Positions 5,022 through 5,831 of a DNA stretch of 5,831 bases are shown here, one piece after another. The notes under the pieces were generated by a model. The model searched no databases. It was not told the DNA's origin and saw only the letters and a program-made list of their open reading frames with translations. Every line of letters begins with the position of its first letter. Position 1 is the stretch's first letter. This stretch comes from Bacteroidota bacterium (GTDB taxonomy: Bacteria > Bacteroidota > Bacteroidia > J057), in the NCBI GenBank assembly GCA_003696875.1, contig RFHL01000972.1, forward strand, positions 1 to 5,831, in the 5' to 3' direction. The position numbers and the translations under genes were made by a program.

Positions 5022-5831
5022 CTATCCACCTGCCACCGCCATCCTTTGGCGATAAAACTGGCCATTAAAATAGGTCCCCAGCACAGCCCCTTTCAAGCTT
5101 TGCCCGATCCAGGGACTATTTTTCGCGCGGGAAGGAATGTCTCGGGCGGTGAGTGTCCAGCTGGATTCAGGATGAAAGAGGGTGAGTTCGGCTGGTTGAC
5201 CTTCGGCTAGGTGTACAGCTGGTTGCCGGAGGATCTCCCGGGGGCGAATCGCCACCATCTGCACAAATTGACCCCAGCTGAGTACCCCGGGCTCTATCAG
5301 ATGAGCATTGACCACCGGAAAAAAGGTCTGCAGGCTGAGCATCCCGGGGCTGGCCAGGGCAAATTCCACGGCTTTTTCTTCCAGCCCCTGGGCCTGGTGT
5401 CCGGAGGTAAGTACGTCAAACTGGCCAGCCTGCAGGGCTGTACGCAAGGCCGCCTGCTGCGCTGTACTGCGCAGGGGAGGCATGACCTTGAGGTGGGTGT
5501 CATAAGCCGAGAGGTCCTCGTCCGAAAAAGCAAAGTAATAAGCCGGTATGCCTGTCGTCAGGTTCTCCCCGGGCTGAGTTCGGGCGAGGATAGCCAGGGC
5601 CTCGGGAGAGGTCAGCGGCTGCAGATGCAGCCGCCCGCCCGTATAGGCCAGCAGGCCCAGAGCCTGCTGCACCGCGAGCACCTCCGCCAACTCGGGGATG
5701 CCTGGCATCCCCAGCCGGGTCGAGGCCGGGCCTTCGTTCATCTGGCCCTGACGGGCAATGCTGTCATCCTGTGGATGTTGAATCAGCAGGCCACCAAAGG
5801 CCTGCATGTATTGCAGGGCCCGGAGCAGGAC
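5022..5831 (-). CDS. Dihydroorotase homologue, probably non-catalytic; 5' end beyond window
   Basis: The frame is open to the right edge and ends at TAG 5024-5022, giving 269 visible C-terminal residues. Counting from the first visible residue, the dihydroorotase framework is clear: MNEGPASTRLGMPGIPELAE (31-50), a KVMPPLRS segment (115-122) and EEKAVEFALASPG (151-163). The cyclic amidohydrolase C-terminal beta-sandwich follows, with AEGQPAELTLF (209-219), NSPWIGQSLKG (238-248) and FNGQF (255-259). Active dihydroorotases have a metal-binding His in the HxxHxST strand, a His in the HHL motif and a catalytic Asp in TDHAP. Here these align with Pro72 (LHLQPLTS), Tyr98 (PAYYF) and Gly144 (TSGHQA). 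The upstream HxH metal site is outside the window. This suggests a structural or regulatory pseudo-dihydroorotase rather than the pyrimidine pathway enzyme, though the frame itself is intact. The Met at 5807 is internal to the domain and is not a credible start. Confidence 0.85.
   Translation of the reverse strand, partial: VLLRALQYMQAFGGLLIQHPQDDSIARQGQMNEGPASTRLGMPGIPELAEVLAVQQALGLLAYTGGRLHLQPLTSPEALAILARTQPGENLTTGIPAYYFAFSDEDLSAYDTHLKVMPPLRSTAQQAALRTALQAGQFDVLTSGHQAQGLEEKAVEFALASPGMLSLQTFFPVVNAHLIEPGVLSWGQFVQMVAIRPREILRQPAVHLAEGQPAELTLFHPESSWTLTARDIPSRAKNSPWIGQSLKGAVLGTYFNGQFYRQRMAVAGG

Noticed and set aside
5615..5634. 9-bp inverted repeat with a 2-base loop in the dihydroorotase homologue
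   Set aside because: Built from CTG/GCA-rich codons for LHLQP; no T-run and no context suggesting a terminator or binding site.

Overview
The window is a stretch of a compact lipid A biosynthesis operon, with every supported gene on the minus strand. The best organismal clue is a single reading frame that fuses LpxC to FabZ, an arrangement characteristic of Bacteroidota. The absence of strong Shine-Dalgarno sequences, the dihydroorotase-like neighbour and an exported FG-GAP/VCBS-type protein fit the same phylum. The DNA is GC-rich by eye for Bacteroidota. That points to a GC-rich branch (for example Saprospiria/Lewinella-like, Hymenobacter-like or Rhodothermia), but I cannot place it more precisely.

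Layout in transcription order (right to left): a 3' part of a dihydroorotase homologue (5831-5022) that seems to have lost its visible metal-binding and catalytic residues; an 83-bp gap holding a tiny signal-peptide-like frame (4987-4928); lpxD (4938-3895); a 76-bp gap with a degenerate 8-bp tandem repeat that is also a G-quadruplex motif; the lpxC-fabZ fusion (3818-2421); lpxA (2424-1378), which is unusually long because its N-terminal beta-helix appears duplicated; an ABC ATPase subunit (1368-745, GTG start); and the 5' part of a secreted calcium-loop repeat protein (748 to beyond base 1). Start/stop overlaps of the ATGA type join lpxC-fabZ to lpxA and the ABC ATPase to the exported protein, and only 9 bases separate lpxA from the ABC gene. 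The genes from lpxC-fabZ onward therefore look co-transcribed and partly translationally coupled.

Together LpxA (first acylation of UDP-GlcNAc), LpxC (deacetylation) and LpxD (second acylation) carry out the first committed steps of lipid A synthesis. FabZ supplies the competing branch of 3-hydroxyacyl-ACP use in fatty acid synthesis. The ABC ATPase, the exported protein and the dihydroorotase homologue have no assigned role in that pathway; their link to it is positional.

I see no mobile element, CRISPR array, tRNA or rRNA, and no gene-free stretch longer than 300 bases. I do not see a clearly new multi-gene system. The most noteworthy items are the internally duplicated LpxA with an active-site His-to-Gln change, the apparently non-catalytic dihydroorotase, the lpxD-lpxC octamer/G4 tract and the micro-ORF overlapping the lpxD start.
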